Assembly (NCBI RefSeq): GCF_000615845.1
Contig: NZ_BAML01000007.1
Span: forward strand, 1-64,000
Reading direction: 5' to 3'
Source: Ligilactobacillus hayakitensis DSM 18933 = JCM 14209
GTDB taxonomy: Bacteria; Bacillota; Bacilli; Lactobacillales; Lactobacillaceae
DNA length: 64,000 bases
Shown: piece by piece, positions 1 through 10,139 of the stretch
Layout: the number at the start of each line of letters is the position of its first letter
How positions within the stretch are numbered: the stretch's first letter is position 1
Notes under the pieces: model-generated
Told to the model about the DNA's origin: nothing
The model's database searches: none
What the model saw: only the letters and a program-made list of their open reading frames with translations
Position numbers and translations under genes: made by a program

Positions 1-110
<110 letters not shown>

Positions 111-116
111 GATTAT

Positions 117-189
117 TCCGGTATAGCTCAGTTGGTAGAGCATCTGACTGTTAATCAGGGTGTCGACGGTTCGAGTCCGCCTACCGGAG
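117..189 (+). tRNA. tRNA-Asn (GTT)
   Basis: A complete cloverleaf with a 7-bp acceptor stem (TCCGGTA/TACCGGA), anticodon GTT in the loop of CTGACTGTTAATCAG, and a normal T arm (GGTTCGAGTCC). No CCA is encoded. It is the first of twelve tRNA genes on the + strand after the 5S gene. Confidence 0.96.
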
Positions 190-197
190 TTTGTAAT

Positions 198-287
198 GGA
201 GAGCTGTCCGAGAGGCCGAAGGAGCATGATTGGAAATCATGTAAACGGGTATGACCTGTTTCAAGGGTTCGAATCCCTTGCTCTCCG
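198..287 (+). tRNA. tRNA-Ser (GGA)
   Basis: A class II tRNA with a long variable arm. The acceptor stem is GGAGAGC/GCTCTCC, the anticodon is GGA within ATGATTGGAAATCAT, and the T arm is GGGTTCGAATCCC. No CCA is encoded. Confidence 0.96.
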
Positions 288-303
288 TTAACAAATATAA
301 TAT

Positions 304-375
304 GGCCCGTTGGTCAAGTGGTTAAGACACCGCCCTTTCACGGCGGTAACATGGGTTCAAATCCCGTACGGGTCA
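304..375 (+). tRNA. tRNA-Glu (TTC)
   Basis: The acceptor stem is GGCCCGT/ACGGGTC, the anticodon is TTC within CCGCCCTTTCACGGCGG, and the T arm is GGGTTCAAATCCC. Part of the tRNA block. Confidence 0.96.
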
Positions 376-380
376 CTTTT

Positions 381-453
381 GGAGGATTAGCTCAGCTGGG
401 AGAGCATCTGCCTTACAAGCAGGGGGTCACAGGTTCGAACCCTGTATCCTCCA
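381..453 (+). tRNA. tRNA-Val (TAC)
   Basis: The acceptor stem is GGAGGAT/ATCCTCC, the anticodon is TAC within CTGCCTTACAAGCAG, and the T arm is AGGTTCGAACCCT. Confidence 0.96.
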
Positions 454-461
454 TATTTTTT

Positions 462-535
462 GGTTCATTGGTCTAGTTGGTTAGGACGCCTGCCTGTCAC
501 GCAGGAGACCACCGGTTCGAATCCGGTATGGACCG
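462..535 (+). tRNA. tRNA-Asp (GTC)
   Basis: The acceptor stem GGTTCAT/ATGGACC contains one T-G wobble. The anticodon is GTC within CTGCCTGTCACGCAG, and the T arm is CGGTTCGAATCCG. Confidence 0.96.
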
Positions 536-558
536 TTAATTGAATATTTAATTCAAAT

Positions 559-631
559 GGCTCGGTAGCTCAGTTGGTAGAGCAAAGGATTGAAGCTCCT
601 TGTGTCGGCGGTTCGATTCCGTCCCGCGCCA
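559..631 (+). tRNA. tRNA-Phe (GAA), acceptor-stem mismatch
   Basis: The anticodon is GAA within AAGGATTGAAGCTCCTT, with normal D and T arms. The acceptor arms read GGCTCGG and CCGCGCC, so position 4 (T, base 562) faces a C (base 627) instead of the expected A. All other acceptor pairs are normal. The change is either real or a base error. Confidence 0.93.
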
Positions 632-635
632 TTAT

Positions 636-718
636 GGAAGGGTAGCGAAGTCTGGCTAAACGCGGCGGACTGTAAATCCGCTCCTTCGGGTTCGGTGGTT
701 CGAATCCACTCCCTTCCA
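636..718 (+). tRNA. tRNA-Tyr (GTA)
   Basis: A class II tRNA with an extended variable arm. The acceptor stem is GGAAGGG/CCCTTCC and the anticodon is GTA within GCGGACTGTAAATCCGC. Confidence 0.96.
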
Positions 719-726
719 TTTATTAT

Positions 727-800
727 AGGGATATAGTTAAACGGTATAACTACGGTCTCCAAAACCGTCATTGTGGGTTCGATTCCTACTATCCCTGCCA
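727..800 (+). tRNA. tRNA-Trp (CCA anticodon), 3' CCA encoded
   Basis: The acceptor stem is AGGGATA/TATCCCT, the anticodon is CCA within CGGTCTCCAAAACCG, and the T arm is GGGTTCGATTCC. Unlike the other tRNAs here, the discriminator base G797 is followed by an encoded CCA (798-800). Confidence 0.95.
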
Positions 801-805
801 TATAT

Positions 806-881
806 GGCGAAAGTGGTGAAGTTGGTTAACACACCGGATTGTGGCTCCGGCACGCGCGGGTTCGAATCCCGTCTTTCGCCC
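806..881 (+). tRNA. tRNA-His (GTG)
   Basis: The acceptor stem is GGCGAAA/TTTCGCC with C881 as the discriminator, which can pair with the extra 5' G typical of tRNA-His. The anticodon is GTG within CCGGATTGTGGCTCCGG. Confidence 0.95.
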
Positions 882-885
882 TTAT

Positions 886-957
886 TGGGGTATAGCCAAG
901 CGGTAAGGCAACGGTTTTTGGTACCGTCATGCGCTGGTTCGAATCCAGCTACCCCAA
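886..957 (+). tRNA. tRNA-Gln (TTG)
   Basis: The acceptor stem is TGGGGTA/TACCCCA, the anticodon is TTG within CGGTTTTTGGTACCG, and the T arm is TGGTTCGAATCCA. Confidence 0.95.
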
Positions 958-981
958 TTTTTTAAGGATTTGGTCCTTTAT

Positions 982-1052
<71 letters not shown>

Positions 1053-1079
1053 TTAGTTCCTAAGGGTGCTAACTAAAAT

Positions 1080-1163
1080 GCCGGTGTGGCGGAATTGGCA
1101 GACGCGCTGGACTCAAAATCCAGTATCCATTAGGATGTATCGGTTCGACCCCGATCACCGGTA
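1080..1163 (+). tRNA. tRNA-Leu (CAA)
   Basis: A class II tRNA with acceptor stem GCCGGTG/CACCGGT (terminal G-T wobble), anticodon CAA within CTGGACTCAAAATCCAG, and a long variable arm. It is the last tRNA of the block. Confidence 0.95.
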
Positions 1164-1173
1164 TAGTAACAGG

Positions 1174-1203
1174 TAAGTCTAACATGAGGTTAGGCTTTTT
1201 TTA
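1174..1203 (+). terminator. Terminator of the rRNA/tRNA operon
   Basis: A hairpin (AGTCTAAC / GGTTAGGCT, 4-base loop) followed by a run of T begins ten bases after tRNA-Leu. It matches an intrinsic terminator in the + direction. Confidence 0.85.
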
Positions 1204-1349
1204 TTGCTTCTTTGTCAATTAATGCTGATGAAGAAAACCAGTTAAATATATTTGAAGAAGGAATAGTTAAGTTATTTGTCTTTTAATTTATTCAAAAAAT
1301 AACATGAATAGCTTTAATTCCTGTTAAAAATATTGATAATATTAGTCAT

Positions 1350-1405
1350 AGAGAAGTCGATCCTTTCTTAGAGAAGCCGGGGTTCAATCGACTTCTCTTT
1401 TTTTG
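1350..1405 (+). terminator. Strong hairpin with T-run in a gene-free stretch
   Basis: Perfect 12-base arms (AGAGAAGTCGAT and ATCGACTTCTCT) flank a 25-base loop and are followed by TTTTTTT. It has the shape of an intrinsic terminator, yet no gene ends here. It could be a second tRNA-operon terminator or the 3' end of a small RNA. The 1164-1603 interval holds no ORF that I believe, only three hairpins after the tRNA-operon terminator. Confidence 0.6.
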
Positions 1406-1427
1406 TACAATTTTACACCAAAAAAAT

Positions 1428-1469
1428 ACTGATGAGAATCTTAAAATACATTTTAAAATTCTCATCAGT
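1428..1469. repeat. Near-perfect 20-bp inverted repeat with 2-base loop
   Basis: The arms ACTGATGAGAATCTTAAAAT and ATTTTAAAATTCTCATCAGT differ from perfect complementarity at one pair only. There is no T-run of note. It sits between two terminator-like hairpins. Its function is unknown. Confidence 0.7.
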
Positions 1470-1507
1470 ACAAAATATTATAAAATAAAAAGATTAATTC
1501 AGACAGC

Positions 1508-1556
1508 TAAATAAAAAGAGGAATGTAGTTTAAGATTACATTCCTCTTTTTATTTA
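1508..1556. terminator. Bidirectional terminator
   Basis: AAAAAGAGGAATGTA and TACATTCCTCTTTTT arms, with A-rich and T-rich flanks on either side, would terminate in both directions. It lies downstream of the minus-strand lipoprotein gene. Confidence 0.8.
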
Positions 1557-1603
1557 TATTTATTTGTGAAAAAGTTAAGATGCTTTATTATCAAGTTAAC
1601 TAA

Positions 1604-2383
1604 CTAGTGATCATGTGAATCCGAAGTCGAAGGTGTATTCGAATTTGTTTCTATTTGGCTTTGTGGAGCATTACTTTGTTGATTACTGTATAATTTATCT
1701 TCAGCTTTTGCATTAGCGACTAATTCAGATTGTAAGGAAGAGTCTATTGAATAGCTTGCTTCTGATGAAGCAGCAGATGATGAATTTGAACTTGCTTCAG
1801 AATTAGCTTCTTTTGCGTCTGAATCGGATAAAACGTTTGTATCGTCCGTATCCCCTGAAGTGTTAATATGAAGCTTAAACTTGCTTAAATCAAGCTTATG
1901 AGAAGATAAAATTACTAGTTTACCATTTTTTGAAGCACCTGCTTCTAATTGATAACCTGATGTAATCCCATTAAATACGTAATGGTTTACATTTCCTTTT
2001 GCTGTGAAGCCTTTTTTGTGATCAGTAGTTATTGATAAAGATACTTTTTCTAAATCAATAGGAGATTCACTTTGGTTAGTAACAGTATAAGTAATAGTTG
2101 TGCGGTAATACTTACTTCCAAGGCCACTCTTTTTCTTTAACGCTTTTTCTGCTTTAGTGTAGTTTGATGGAATATTAACTAATTGTTCTGTTGTTACTTT
2201 ATTTAAGTGGTATTCCAAGCCGTCAATAGGATTTAGTTCTTGATCAATTACTTGAACTGTTTTTTCCATCTTTACACTACTTGATGTTTTAGTAGGAGCA
2301 CTTTGTTGTTTTTGATTTGAACATGCGCCTAAGCCTAAAGTAAGGACTACTAGACCGGATATAATGAGGTTACGTTTTTTCAT
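1604..2383 (-). CDS. Putative secreted lipoprotein, 259 aa
   Basis: The start was chosen at the ATG giving MKKRNLIISGLVVLTLGLGAC, preceded by AGAAGGG at a good distance; an in-frame start further upstream lacks such a site. The N-terminus is a typical lipoprotein signal with lipobox LGAC, so the mature protein should be lipid-anchored on the outer face of the membrane. Residues ~35-185 look like a compact beta-rich domain (YYRTTITYTVTNQSESPIDL), the type seen in DUF-class lipoproteins of lactobacilli. The last ~75 residues are Ser/Ala/Asn-rich low complexity ending in a His/Asp-rich tail. Function unknown; I do not recognise a catalytic motif. It ends before the bidirectional terminator at 1508-1556. 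Confidence 0.8.
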   Translation of the reverse strand: MKKRNLIISGLVVLTLGLGACSNQKQQSAPTKTSSSVKMEKTVQVIDQELNPIDGLEYHLNKVTTEQLVNIPSNYTKAEKALKKKSGLGSKYYRTTITYTVTNQSESPIDLEKVSLSITTDHKKGFTAKGNVNHYVFNGITSGYQLEAGASKNGKLVILSSHKLDLSKFKLHINTSGDTDDTNVLSDSDAKEANSEASSNSSSAASSEASYSIDSSLQSELVANAKAEDKLYSNQQSNAPQSQIETNSNTPSTSDSHDH

Positions 2384-2507
2384 ATCGTTTTCCCTTCTAA
2401 AATTACTTCTAATTAATTCTACTATATATTTTACCACTAATAAATTGAATAAATAAATAATATGTTAACTAATAAAAAAAGACCGAAAAACTCGGTCTTT
2501 TAAAATA

Positions 2508-3336
2508 TTACTTAATATAAGTATCACGATAAAGTAATACCGTTCCGTATGGAGAAATATTCAAGTCTTTAACTTTTGAATTTAAGAGATATGTCATTGC
2601 ACCTTGATATACAGGAGCAGAATATGCATCTTTTTTAATAAGTTGTGTTTCTGCATCAACAAGAGTTTCAAAGCGTTTCTTTGGATCTGAAGCGTAAGTT
2701 GTCTTAGCTTTTTCTAAATCATCAAGGAATTGCTTATTTGTATAATCAGTATTTAAATGATATTGGCCACCATCAGCGATAAAGTTAACAGGATCGGCAT
2801 AGTCTGGTTGCCATGTACCATATACTACTTGGAAATCATAATTCCGTGTTGCAGCTAAACGTGCCTTTAAAGGAATTGAACGAACCTTAACTTTAAGACC
2901 AGGTAAGTTCTTTTGTAATTGACTTTGCATGTATTCAACAACTTGTTTTAATTGAATCAATTCGTTGTGAGTTAGGAGATGCTGTTTTAGGGTCAGCAAG
3001 CTTTTTCCAAGCATAAACGTAATCTTGTGCAGTCACAGGATCACCATTTGACCATTTAGCATCTTTGCGTAAATCAAAAGTATAAACTGTTTTATCAGTG
3101 TTGGTTGAAACTTTGGTTGCTCCAGCTAAAACAGGCTTACCTTTTTGATCAAAACAATATAACCCTTCATATGAGTTTTGAATGGCTTCTAAACTAACCA
3201 AATCACTATATTTAGCAGCATTTAATGTAGTCATATCATCAATTACAGCAACAGTCATTTGTTGTTTAGAATTAGCTGAAGTAGTAGATTTATTTCCACA
3301 AGCTCCAAGAATTGTAATTATTTTTTTATTAAACAT
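2508..3336 (-). pseudogene. Broken oligopeptide-binding protein (OppA-like)
   Basis: Two adjoining minus-strand fragments match the two ends of an OppA-type extracellular peptide-binding lipoprotein (SBP family 5, normally ~540 aa). The N-terminal piece has a shortened signal ending in LGACGNKS and the motif YTFDLRKDAKWSNGDPVTAQDYVYAWKK (3336 down to ~2935), cited here only as a span. The C-terminal piece contains YDFQVVYGTWQPDYADP and a normal C-terminus. About half the protein, the middle, is missing, and the pieces are in different frames around 2935-3014. The signal peptide is also too short. The gene cannot make a working binding protein. Confidence 0.88.
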
Positions 3337-3486
3337 AAATACTCCTCTAAAAAAACAATAGCAATAAATTTTGTAAACGATTTATTCATAAAAATATACA
3401 TTAGTTACTTTCTTTTTGTCAATTTATAACACTTTCTTAAGAATGGATAATAATTTGTAAAATATATTACAAGTGTCGATAATTAA

Positions 3487-3555
3487 TGGTATACTTAAAC
3501 CAATAATTATATAACTCATAACAATTTAAAGGTCGAGACAAATGTCTTGGCCTTT
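3487..3555 (+). promoter_or_regulatory. Promoter plus terminator-like hairpin ahead of gdpP
   Basis: An extended -10 (TGGTATACT, 3487-3495) is followed ~35 bases later by a perfect 10-bp stem AGGTCGAGAC/GTCTTGGCCT (3530-3553, two G-T pairs) and a T-rich stretch. A second extended -10 (TGGTAAAAT) lies just downstream, near 3569-3577. The layout suggests that transcripts from the first promoter meet an attenuator-like hairpin while the second promoter bypasses it. Inference only. Confidence 0.45.
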
Positions 3556-3617
3556 ATTTATTGTAATATGGTAAAATATAGTCAGTACTCAATTTTGAGA
3601 ATAAAAGGAGAATCATA

Positions 3618-5654
3618 ATGAAACGTATTTTTTCCATGAATTTTTGGAAAATGCCAGAGTTTATTGAAAATGTGCATTTACGTACAATTCTCTTTATCTT
3701 ACTGGTGTTAGCAACTATTAGTTGTGCACTTGCAATAAGTATTAATCTTATTTTAGGAATAGGCTTAACGCTATTAATTCTCGGGATTATTATTTTTGTA
3801 ATAGTAACACTAGATCAAATTTCTCAAGACAAGGTATCTTATTTATCAGAATTATCATATCGGATTAAAAGAAGTGAACAAGAAGCATTACTTAAAATGC
3901 CAATCGGAGTTTTAGTTTTAAATGATGATGATGAAGTTCAATGGGTTAATCCGACAATGCAAAGCTATTTCGGACAAGAAGCTGTCCTTGGATATAAACT
4001 TCAAGATATCACTTCTGAATTAGCAACGGTAATTCAAGATAAAAAGGATGAAACTTCAACCTTTGAAGTGAAGTGGCAAGATAAGGATTTCAACATTCTC
4101 ATTCAAAAAGATTTGAATGCGGTGTATATGTTTGAAATTACGCACTATGCCAAAATCCAAAAGCGTTATGAAGATTCCAGATTAGTATTTGGGCAAATCT
4201 TTATCGATAATTACGATGAAGTTACTCAAACCATGACGGATAAAAACGTTTCTGACCTTAGCAACTACATTACTAATGAGCTTACAAATTGGGCGAAGAA
4301 TATGGGAATGTTTTTAAAACGTTTAGATGAGGACCATTATTTTCTTTTAGGGTACACAAATACTTTAGAAGAGATGGAACAAGATAAATTTAAACTTTTA
4401 GATAATATTCGCGAACATACTTCAAAACAAAATATTCCAGTTACTTTAAGTATAGGGGTGGCTTATGGGGATGCAGAATTAAATGAACTCTCTAAGCTTT
4501 CTCAAAGTAACTTAGACCTTGCATTAGGTCGTGGAGGAGACCAAGTTGTAGTTCGGGGCAGTGAAGACAGTAAGGCACGTTTTTATGGTGGAAAAACTAA
4601 TCCAATGGAAAAAAGAACGCGTGTGCGGGCACGAATGATTTCACAAGCATTACAAGAAGTTATGCGCCAAGCAGATGAAATTTTTGTAATGGGACATAAG
4701 CAACCGGACATGGATTCTATTGGAGCTTGTCTTGGAATAAGAAGAATTGCACAAATGAATAATAAAAATTGTTGGATTGTTATCGATACTGATAATCTAC
4801 ATTCTGACATTGAAAAATTATTACAAGAATTAGAAAATTATCCTGAAATTAAAGGAAGTATCATCACACCAGAAGAAGCTTTAAGAAAGCAAACTAATGG
4901 AAGCTTATTAGTTATGGTTGATGTCTCTAAGCCATCAATTTCAGCTAGTCTTGAATTGTATCAAGGACTTAAAGAACATGTGATTATTATTGACCATCAC
5001 CGTCGGGGCGAAGAATTTCCTGAAAATCCGATGTTGGTATACATTGAACCATATGCTAGTTCAACATGTGAGTTAATTACAGAAATGTTTGAATATCAAG
5101 TTCATGAAGGCGAGCCAATTAATCGAATTGAAGCAACAGCTATGTTGACAGGGATTATTATTGATACAAAATCGTTTTCTTTAAGAACCGGAACAAGAAC
5201 CTTTGATGCTGCAAGCTATCTTCGTTCTGTTGGTGCTGACTCGCAATTGGCCCAACATTTTATGAAAGAAAATGTAACTAATTTCTTACACCGCAATCAT
5301 TTGATTGACCGTGTGCAATTTGTTGGGGATGGAAATGCAGTTGTCTTTGGAGAAACTGGGGTTATCTATGACCCAATTATTGCAGCACAAGCCGCTGACT
5401 CATTATTAAATGTCAGCGGAGTTAAAGCTTCATATGTGGTAACATATAGAAGTGAAAATGTTATCGGAATTTCTGCAAGAAGTAACGGTGATAGTAATGT
5501 TCAAATCATTATGGAACAAATGGGAGGTGGCGGACACCTTTCAAATGCCGCAACCCAAATTACTGATGAAAGTATGGAAGAAGTTAAAGAAACTTTATTA
5601 AACTTAATCAGTCAAAAAGAACCAGATGATGAACAAAATCAGGAGGAGGAATAA
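3618..5654 (+). CDS. gdpP: Cyclic-di-AMP phosphodiesterase GdpP, 678 aa
   Basis: GdpP hydrolyses the second messenger c-di-AMP to pApA and so sets cell-wall, osmotic and potassium homeostasis. The order seen is two N-terminal membrane helices (residues ~20-70), a PAS-like domain (~85-170), a degenerate GGDEF domain (~170-305) and a C-terminal DHH/DHHA1 phosphodiesterase (~335-660). Visible DHH motifs are [21 protein letters not shown] and [20 protein letters not shown] is the DHHA1 signature. Length is normal for the family. SD AAAGGAG lies upstream of the ATG. rplI follows after 4 bases, the arrangement common in Firmicutes. Confidence 0.97.
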   Translation: MKRIFSMNFWKMPEFIENVHLRTILFILLVLATISCALAISINLILGIGLTLLILGIIIFVIVTLDQISQDKVSYLSELSYRIKRSEQEALLKMPIGVLVLNDDDEVQWVNPTMQSYFGQEAVLGYKLQDITSELATVIQDKKDETSTFEVKWQDKDFNILIQKDLNAVYMFEITHYAKIQKRYEDSRLVFGQIFIDNYDEVTQTMTDKNVSDLSNYITNELTNWAKNMGMFLKRLDEDHYFLLGYTNTLEEMEQDKFKLLDNIREHTSKQNIPVTLSIGVAYGDAELNELSKLSQSNLDLALGRGGDQVVVRGSEDSKARFYGGKTNPMEKRTRVRARMISQALQEVMRQADEIFVMGHKQPDMDSIGACLGIRRIAQMNNKNCWIVIDTDNLHSDIEKLLQELENYPEIKGSIITPEEALRKQTNGSLLVMVDVSKPSISASLELYQGLKEHVIIIDHHRRGEEFPENPMLVYIEPYASSTCELITEMFEYQVHEGEPINRIEATAMLTGIIIDTKSFSLRTGTRTFDAASYLRSVGADSQLAQHFMKENVTNFLHRNHLIDRVQFVGDGNAVVFGETGVIYDPIIAAQAADSLLNVSGVKASYVVTYRSENVIGISARSNGDSNVQIIMEQMGGGGHLSNAATQITDESMEEVKETLLNLISQKEPDDEQNQEEE

Positions 5655-5658
5655 TATT

Positions 5659-6108
5659 ATGAAAATTATTTTTACTGAAGATGTTAGAGGAAAAGGTCGT
5701 CGTGGAGAAGTTAAAGATCTTCCAGATGGATACGCCAACTTTTTAATCAAGCAAAATAAAGCTAAGCAAGCTAATGCTCAAGCAATGAGTGAATTGAAGG
5801 GACAAAAGCGTGCTGAAGCTAAAAAAGAAGCTGAAATTTTAGAAGAAGCAAAAGAATTAAAGAAATTATTAGAATCAGGCGAACGCGTTGTTGAATTAAA
5901 GGCTAAAGCAGGTGCTGATGGTCGCTTATTTGGTTCAATTACAAGTAAACAAATTTCACAAGCGCTTGAAAAACAATTTGGAATGAAAATTGACAAGCGT
6001 AAGATGGAATTACACGAACCAATTCGGACAATGGGATATGTAAACGTTCCTGTTAAGCTTCACAATGAAGTTTCAGCTAAGATTCGTGTACACGTTTCAG
6101 AACAATAA
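5659..6108 (+). CDS. rplI: 50S ribosomal protein L9, 149 aa
   Basis: A structural protein of the large subunit near the L1 stalk. The N-terminal RNA-binding motif ([19 protein letters not shown]) and the long connecting helix (residues ~45-75) are plain. The start was set at the ATG after AGGAGGAGGAATAATATT; an in-frame upstream ATG at 5626 lies inside gdpP and would add a non-homologous extension. It is presumably cotranscribed with gdpP and dnaB. Confidence 0.97.
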   Translation: MKIIFTEDVRGKGRRGEVKDLPDGYANFLIKQNKAKQANAQAMSELKGQKRAEAKKEAEILEEAKELKKLLESGERVVELKAKAGADGRLFGSITSKQISQALEKQFGMKIDKRKMELHEPIRTMGYVNVPVKLHNEVSAKIRVHVSEQ

Positions 6109-6184
6109 GATATATAATAAAAAATGGAGGTTGAGGATAACGAATTCCCAACCTCTTTGTATATTAAAGAAGAAGGAAATATTA

Positions 6185-7579
6185 ATGGATAACGAGCTTT
6201 TAAATGAAAATCTTCCCCCACAAAATATTGAAGCCGAACAAGCAGTTTTAGGGGCAATATTTTTAAATCAAGATGCATTGGCAGATGCAATGGAGTATCT
6301 TGAACCCAATGACTTTTATCGTCGAGCCCATCAATTATTGTTCCAAGCAATGATTGATTTAAATGATGATAGTGAAGCAATTGATGTCTTGACGATTCAA
6401 GATCGTTTAACTAAAAATAATCAATTAGAAGATGTTGGTGGTGTGATTTATATTGCTGAATTAGCTGGTTCAGTACCAACGGCTGCTAATATCGTTCATT
6501 ATGCTAAGATTGTCGAAGAAAAATCAATGTTGAGGCGTTTAATTTTAGCAGCAAATAATATTATTTCTAAAGCTAATGATAATGAACAAGATGTGCCTGC
6601 GCTACTCGATGATGCAGAACGCCAAATTATGAATGTTTCTGAAAGAAATAGTCGGAGCGGATTTAGAGCAATTAAAGACGTTTTAGATGATGCTTTAGTA
6701 GAAATTGATCGATTATCTAAGCAAGATTCAGATATTACTGGAATTTCAACGGGGTATCGGGAAATTGATAAAATGACAGCTGGTTTACAACCTGATAACT
6801 TAATTATCTTAGCGGCGCGTCCTGCGGTTGGTAAAACTGCCTTTGCGCTTAATATTGCCCAAAACGTCGCCCGTGATAATGATGTTAGTGTGGCAATTTT
6901 CTCACTTGAAATGAGTGCCGAATCTTTAGTTAATCGTTTATTATGCGCTGAAGGTTCAATTAATGCTAATGATTTAAGAACAGGACAATTAGATGAAAAT
7001 GAATGGTCAAATTTAGTTGTGGCCATGGGGTCATTATCACGTTCTCAAATTTTTATTGATGATACTCCTGGGATTAAAATGGCAGAAATTCGCGCTAAAT
7101 GCCGTCGTTTGGCTAAAGAAAGAGGAAATCTTGGCTTAGTTGTTGTCGATTATCTTCAATTAATTGAAGGTAGCAATAAAGAAAGTCGGCAACAAGAAGT
7201 TTCAGAAATTTCACGTCAATTAAAGAAACTTTCAAAGGAATTATCAATTCCAATTATTGCGCTTTCTCAACTTTCTCGTGGCGTTGAACAACGTCAAGAT
7301 AAGCGTCCAGTGTTATCAGATATTCGTGAATCAGGTTCGATTGAACAAGATGCCGATATTGTTGCATTCCTATACCGTGATGATTACTATGAACGCGGTG
7401 AAAAGAATGATGATGATAGCCAAGAAGAAGTTAATCCACAAAATCAAGATGTAGGAGAAGTGGAATTAATTATTGAAAAAAACCGTGCTGGAGCTAGAGG
7501 GACCGTCAAATTGTTATTTATTAAATCGTATAATAAGTTTACGGGGATTGCTTATGGACAACAAGAGCCGGCAATGTAA
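6185..7579 (+). CDS. dnaB: Replicative DNA helicase DnaB, 464 aa
   Basis: The hexameric 5'-3' helicase that unwinds the replication fork. An N-terminal primase-interacting domain (PPQNIEAEQAVLGAIFLN) is followed by the RecA-like domain. Walker A is ARPAVGKTAFALNIA, Walker B is LVVVDYLQLI, and the motif SQLSRGVEQRQDKRPVLSDI is diagnostic. The start is the ATG after AAGAAGGAAATATTA; the open frame extends into rplI but that part is not homologous. No intein is present. It follows gdpP-rplI, probably as one operon. Confidence 0.97.
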   Translation: MDNELLNENLPPQNIEAEQAVLGAIFLNQDALADAMEYLEPNDFYRRAHQLLFQAMIDLNDDSEAIDVLTIQDRLTKNNQLEDVGGVIYIAELAGSVPTAANIVHYAKIVEEKSMLRRLILAANNIISKANDNEQDVPALLDDAERQIMNVSERNSRSGFRAIKDVLDDALVEIDRLSKQDSDITGISTGYREIDKMTAGLQPDNLIILAARPAVGKTAFALNIAQNVARDNDVSVAIFSLEMSAESLVNRLLCAEGSINANDLRTGQLDENEWSNLVVAMGSLSRSQIFIDDTPGIKMAEIRAKCRRLAKERGNLGLVVVDYLQLIEGSNKESRQQEVSEISRQLKKLSKELSIPIIALSQLSRGVEQRQDKRPVLSDIRESGSIEQDADIVAFLYRDDYYERGEKNDDDSQEEVNPQNQDVGEVELIIEKNRAGARGTVKLLFIKSYNKFTGIAYGQQEPAM

Positions 7580-7676
7580 AGAGATGATGACAATTTTAAG
7601 ATAAAGTGGTATAAAAGAATAAGGCATTAATTTTAAATAATTAAATAGTCAAAAACTTCAAGAAAGAAGGATTGTA

Positions 7677-8246
7677 ATGATTTATGCAATTATTATTGCG
7701 GTTTTTGTAATTGCAGCAATTTGGTTTTACTTTACTCGCTTAGTAACACCAACTGCTACTAAATTTACAGAACCAACTAAAAAAGCACTTGTATTGTATT
7801 TTTCACCTGCAGGAAAAACAAAGCGTTTAGCCCAAAAGGTACAAGCACAAACAAATGCAGATATTGTTGAAATTGAAGGAACAAAGCCTTATAAAGCTGA
7901 TCCTAAGGGAAGAGCTTTTGTAGAATGGGTTACAGCAGCTACACCAGAAGTTGTATCAAAGTTAGATGATATTGACGATTATGATACAATTTTCTTGGCA
8001 TACCCAATTTGGTACGATACTGCGCCAATGATTGTTAAGCAAGTTTTAAAGAAGCACAACTTTAGCAATAAAAATATTGTCCCTGTTGTTTCATTTAACG
8101 CAGTTTCACGTGGTGAAGGACGAAGCATTCGAATGATTCGTCATCACGCTCCACGTGCCAATGTAATGCCACGTTTAGTTTTACAAGACAATGATCAAGA
8201 TACGCAATTAATTAAAGATTACTTAAATGAAGTATCATATAAATAA
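7677..8246 (+). CDS. Membrane-anchored flavodoxin-like protein, 189 aa
   Basis: One N-terminal membrane helix (residues 2-20) is followed by a flavodoxin fold. The FMN-phosphate loop is visible as LYFSPAGKTKRLA, followed by FLAYPIWYDTAPMIV, typical of the flavodoxin_4 group found in lactobacilli. It would be anchored to the membrane with the FMN domain in the cytoplasm or outside; topology is not certain. The substrate is unknown; an electron-transfer or quinone/NADPH oxidoreductase role is likely. SD AAAGAAGG is well placed. A terminator follows at once, so it is probably a single-gene unit. Confidence 0.8.
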   Translation: MIYAIIIAVFVIAAIWFYFTRLVTPTATKFTEPTKKALVLYFSPAGKTKRLAQKVQAQTNADIVEIEGTKPYKADPKGRAFVEWVTAATPEVVSKLDDIDDYDTIFLAYPIWYDTAPMIVKQVLKKHNFSNKNIVPVVSFNAVSRGEGRSIRMIRHHAPRANVMPRLVLQDNDQDTQLIKDYLNEVSYK

Positions 8247-8249
8247 TAA

Positions 8250-8296
8250 AAAAAGGATTAGCAAAAATAAAGTTTGAGCTAATCCTTTTTTTATAC
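8250..8296. terminator. Bidirectional terminator after flavodoxin gene
   Basis: AAAAAAAGGATTAGC and GCTAATCCTTTTTTT arms, A-run and T-run on the two sides. Confidence 0.88.
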
Positions 8297-8514
8297 GCCT
8301 TTTTAAGTCAAAGTAAAAAGAATAATTATATTTTAACGACTATCCTAAGTTAAAGCCGAACGAAAAATGAATTTAGCGAGATTGATTGGTGATTTTAAAG
8401 TTAATAATTCGTATTTAGCTTGAACAAACTAAAAATTATTGTTACAATTATCGAGGTTAGTGTGAAAACACTTTAGATATGGAAAACCATATTAATATAA
8501 TTCGAGGTGGATAA

Positions 8515-9810
<1,296 letters not shown>

Positions 9811-9811
9811 A

Positions 9812-9857
9812 AATAGATAAACAGCAAGAAACATTAAAAAATGATTTTCTTGCTGTT
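9812..9857 (+). terminator. Terminator after purA
   Basis: AAACAGCAAGAAA and TTTCTTGCTGTTTT arms with a T-run. Confidence 0.85.
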
Positions 9858-9895
9858 TTACTTTAAAAAGATTTTTAATGAAAAAGGAGAAAAAC

Positions 9896-10021
9896 ATGGA
9901 TGTAAAGAAACTTAGTTCAACGCAAAAAATTATTCAACAAGTGATGGAAAAAAGTAATTTATCTTACAAAGAAGCACTTGAATTTCTCCTTAATTATCTT
10001 AAAAAAGATGATGTAAAATAG
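9896..10021 (+). CDS. Small protein of 41 aa, unknown function
   Basis: A short ORF with a strong SD (AAAAGGAGAAAAAC before ATG) and a convincing helical composition: MDVKKLSSTQKIIQQVMEKS, then a second helix ending KKDDVK. It has no signal peptide or membrane segment and is followed directly by a terminator-like palindrome. The SD, separate position and compact charged helices support a real cytosolic small protein. I cannot assign a function. Confidence 0.65.
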   Translation: MDVKKLSSTQKIIQQVMEKSNLSYKEALEFLLNYLKKDDVK

Positions 10022-10050
10022 TTCAAAGCGGCTGAAAAAATAGTAAAAAT

Positions 10051-10102
10051 AAAAACCTTAAGCAATTAACGTTTGTGTCAACGTAATAGCTTAAGGTTTT
10101 TT
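10051..10102. repeat. Palindromic terminator-like repeat, copy 1
   Basis: AACCTTAAGC ... GCTTAAGGTT outer arms with an inner AACGTT/AACGTAAT pair and flanking A- and T-runs. It lies between convergent genes (the 41-aa ORF and trxB) and can terminate both. Its outer and inner arms are shared with the palindrome at 39733-39784, and its outer arms with 32607-32657. Confidence 0.8.
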
Positions 10103-10139
10103 AATTATGCGTTTTTTAGCCACATTTTTGTTGGAGATA

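Noticed and set aside
8350-8415. CCGAAC and ATTCG elements before purA as a PurR PurBox pair
   Set aside because: The two elements are about 45 bases apart, far from the ~16-base spacing known in B. subtilis, and the surrounding match is poor.
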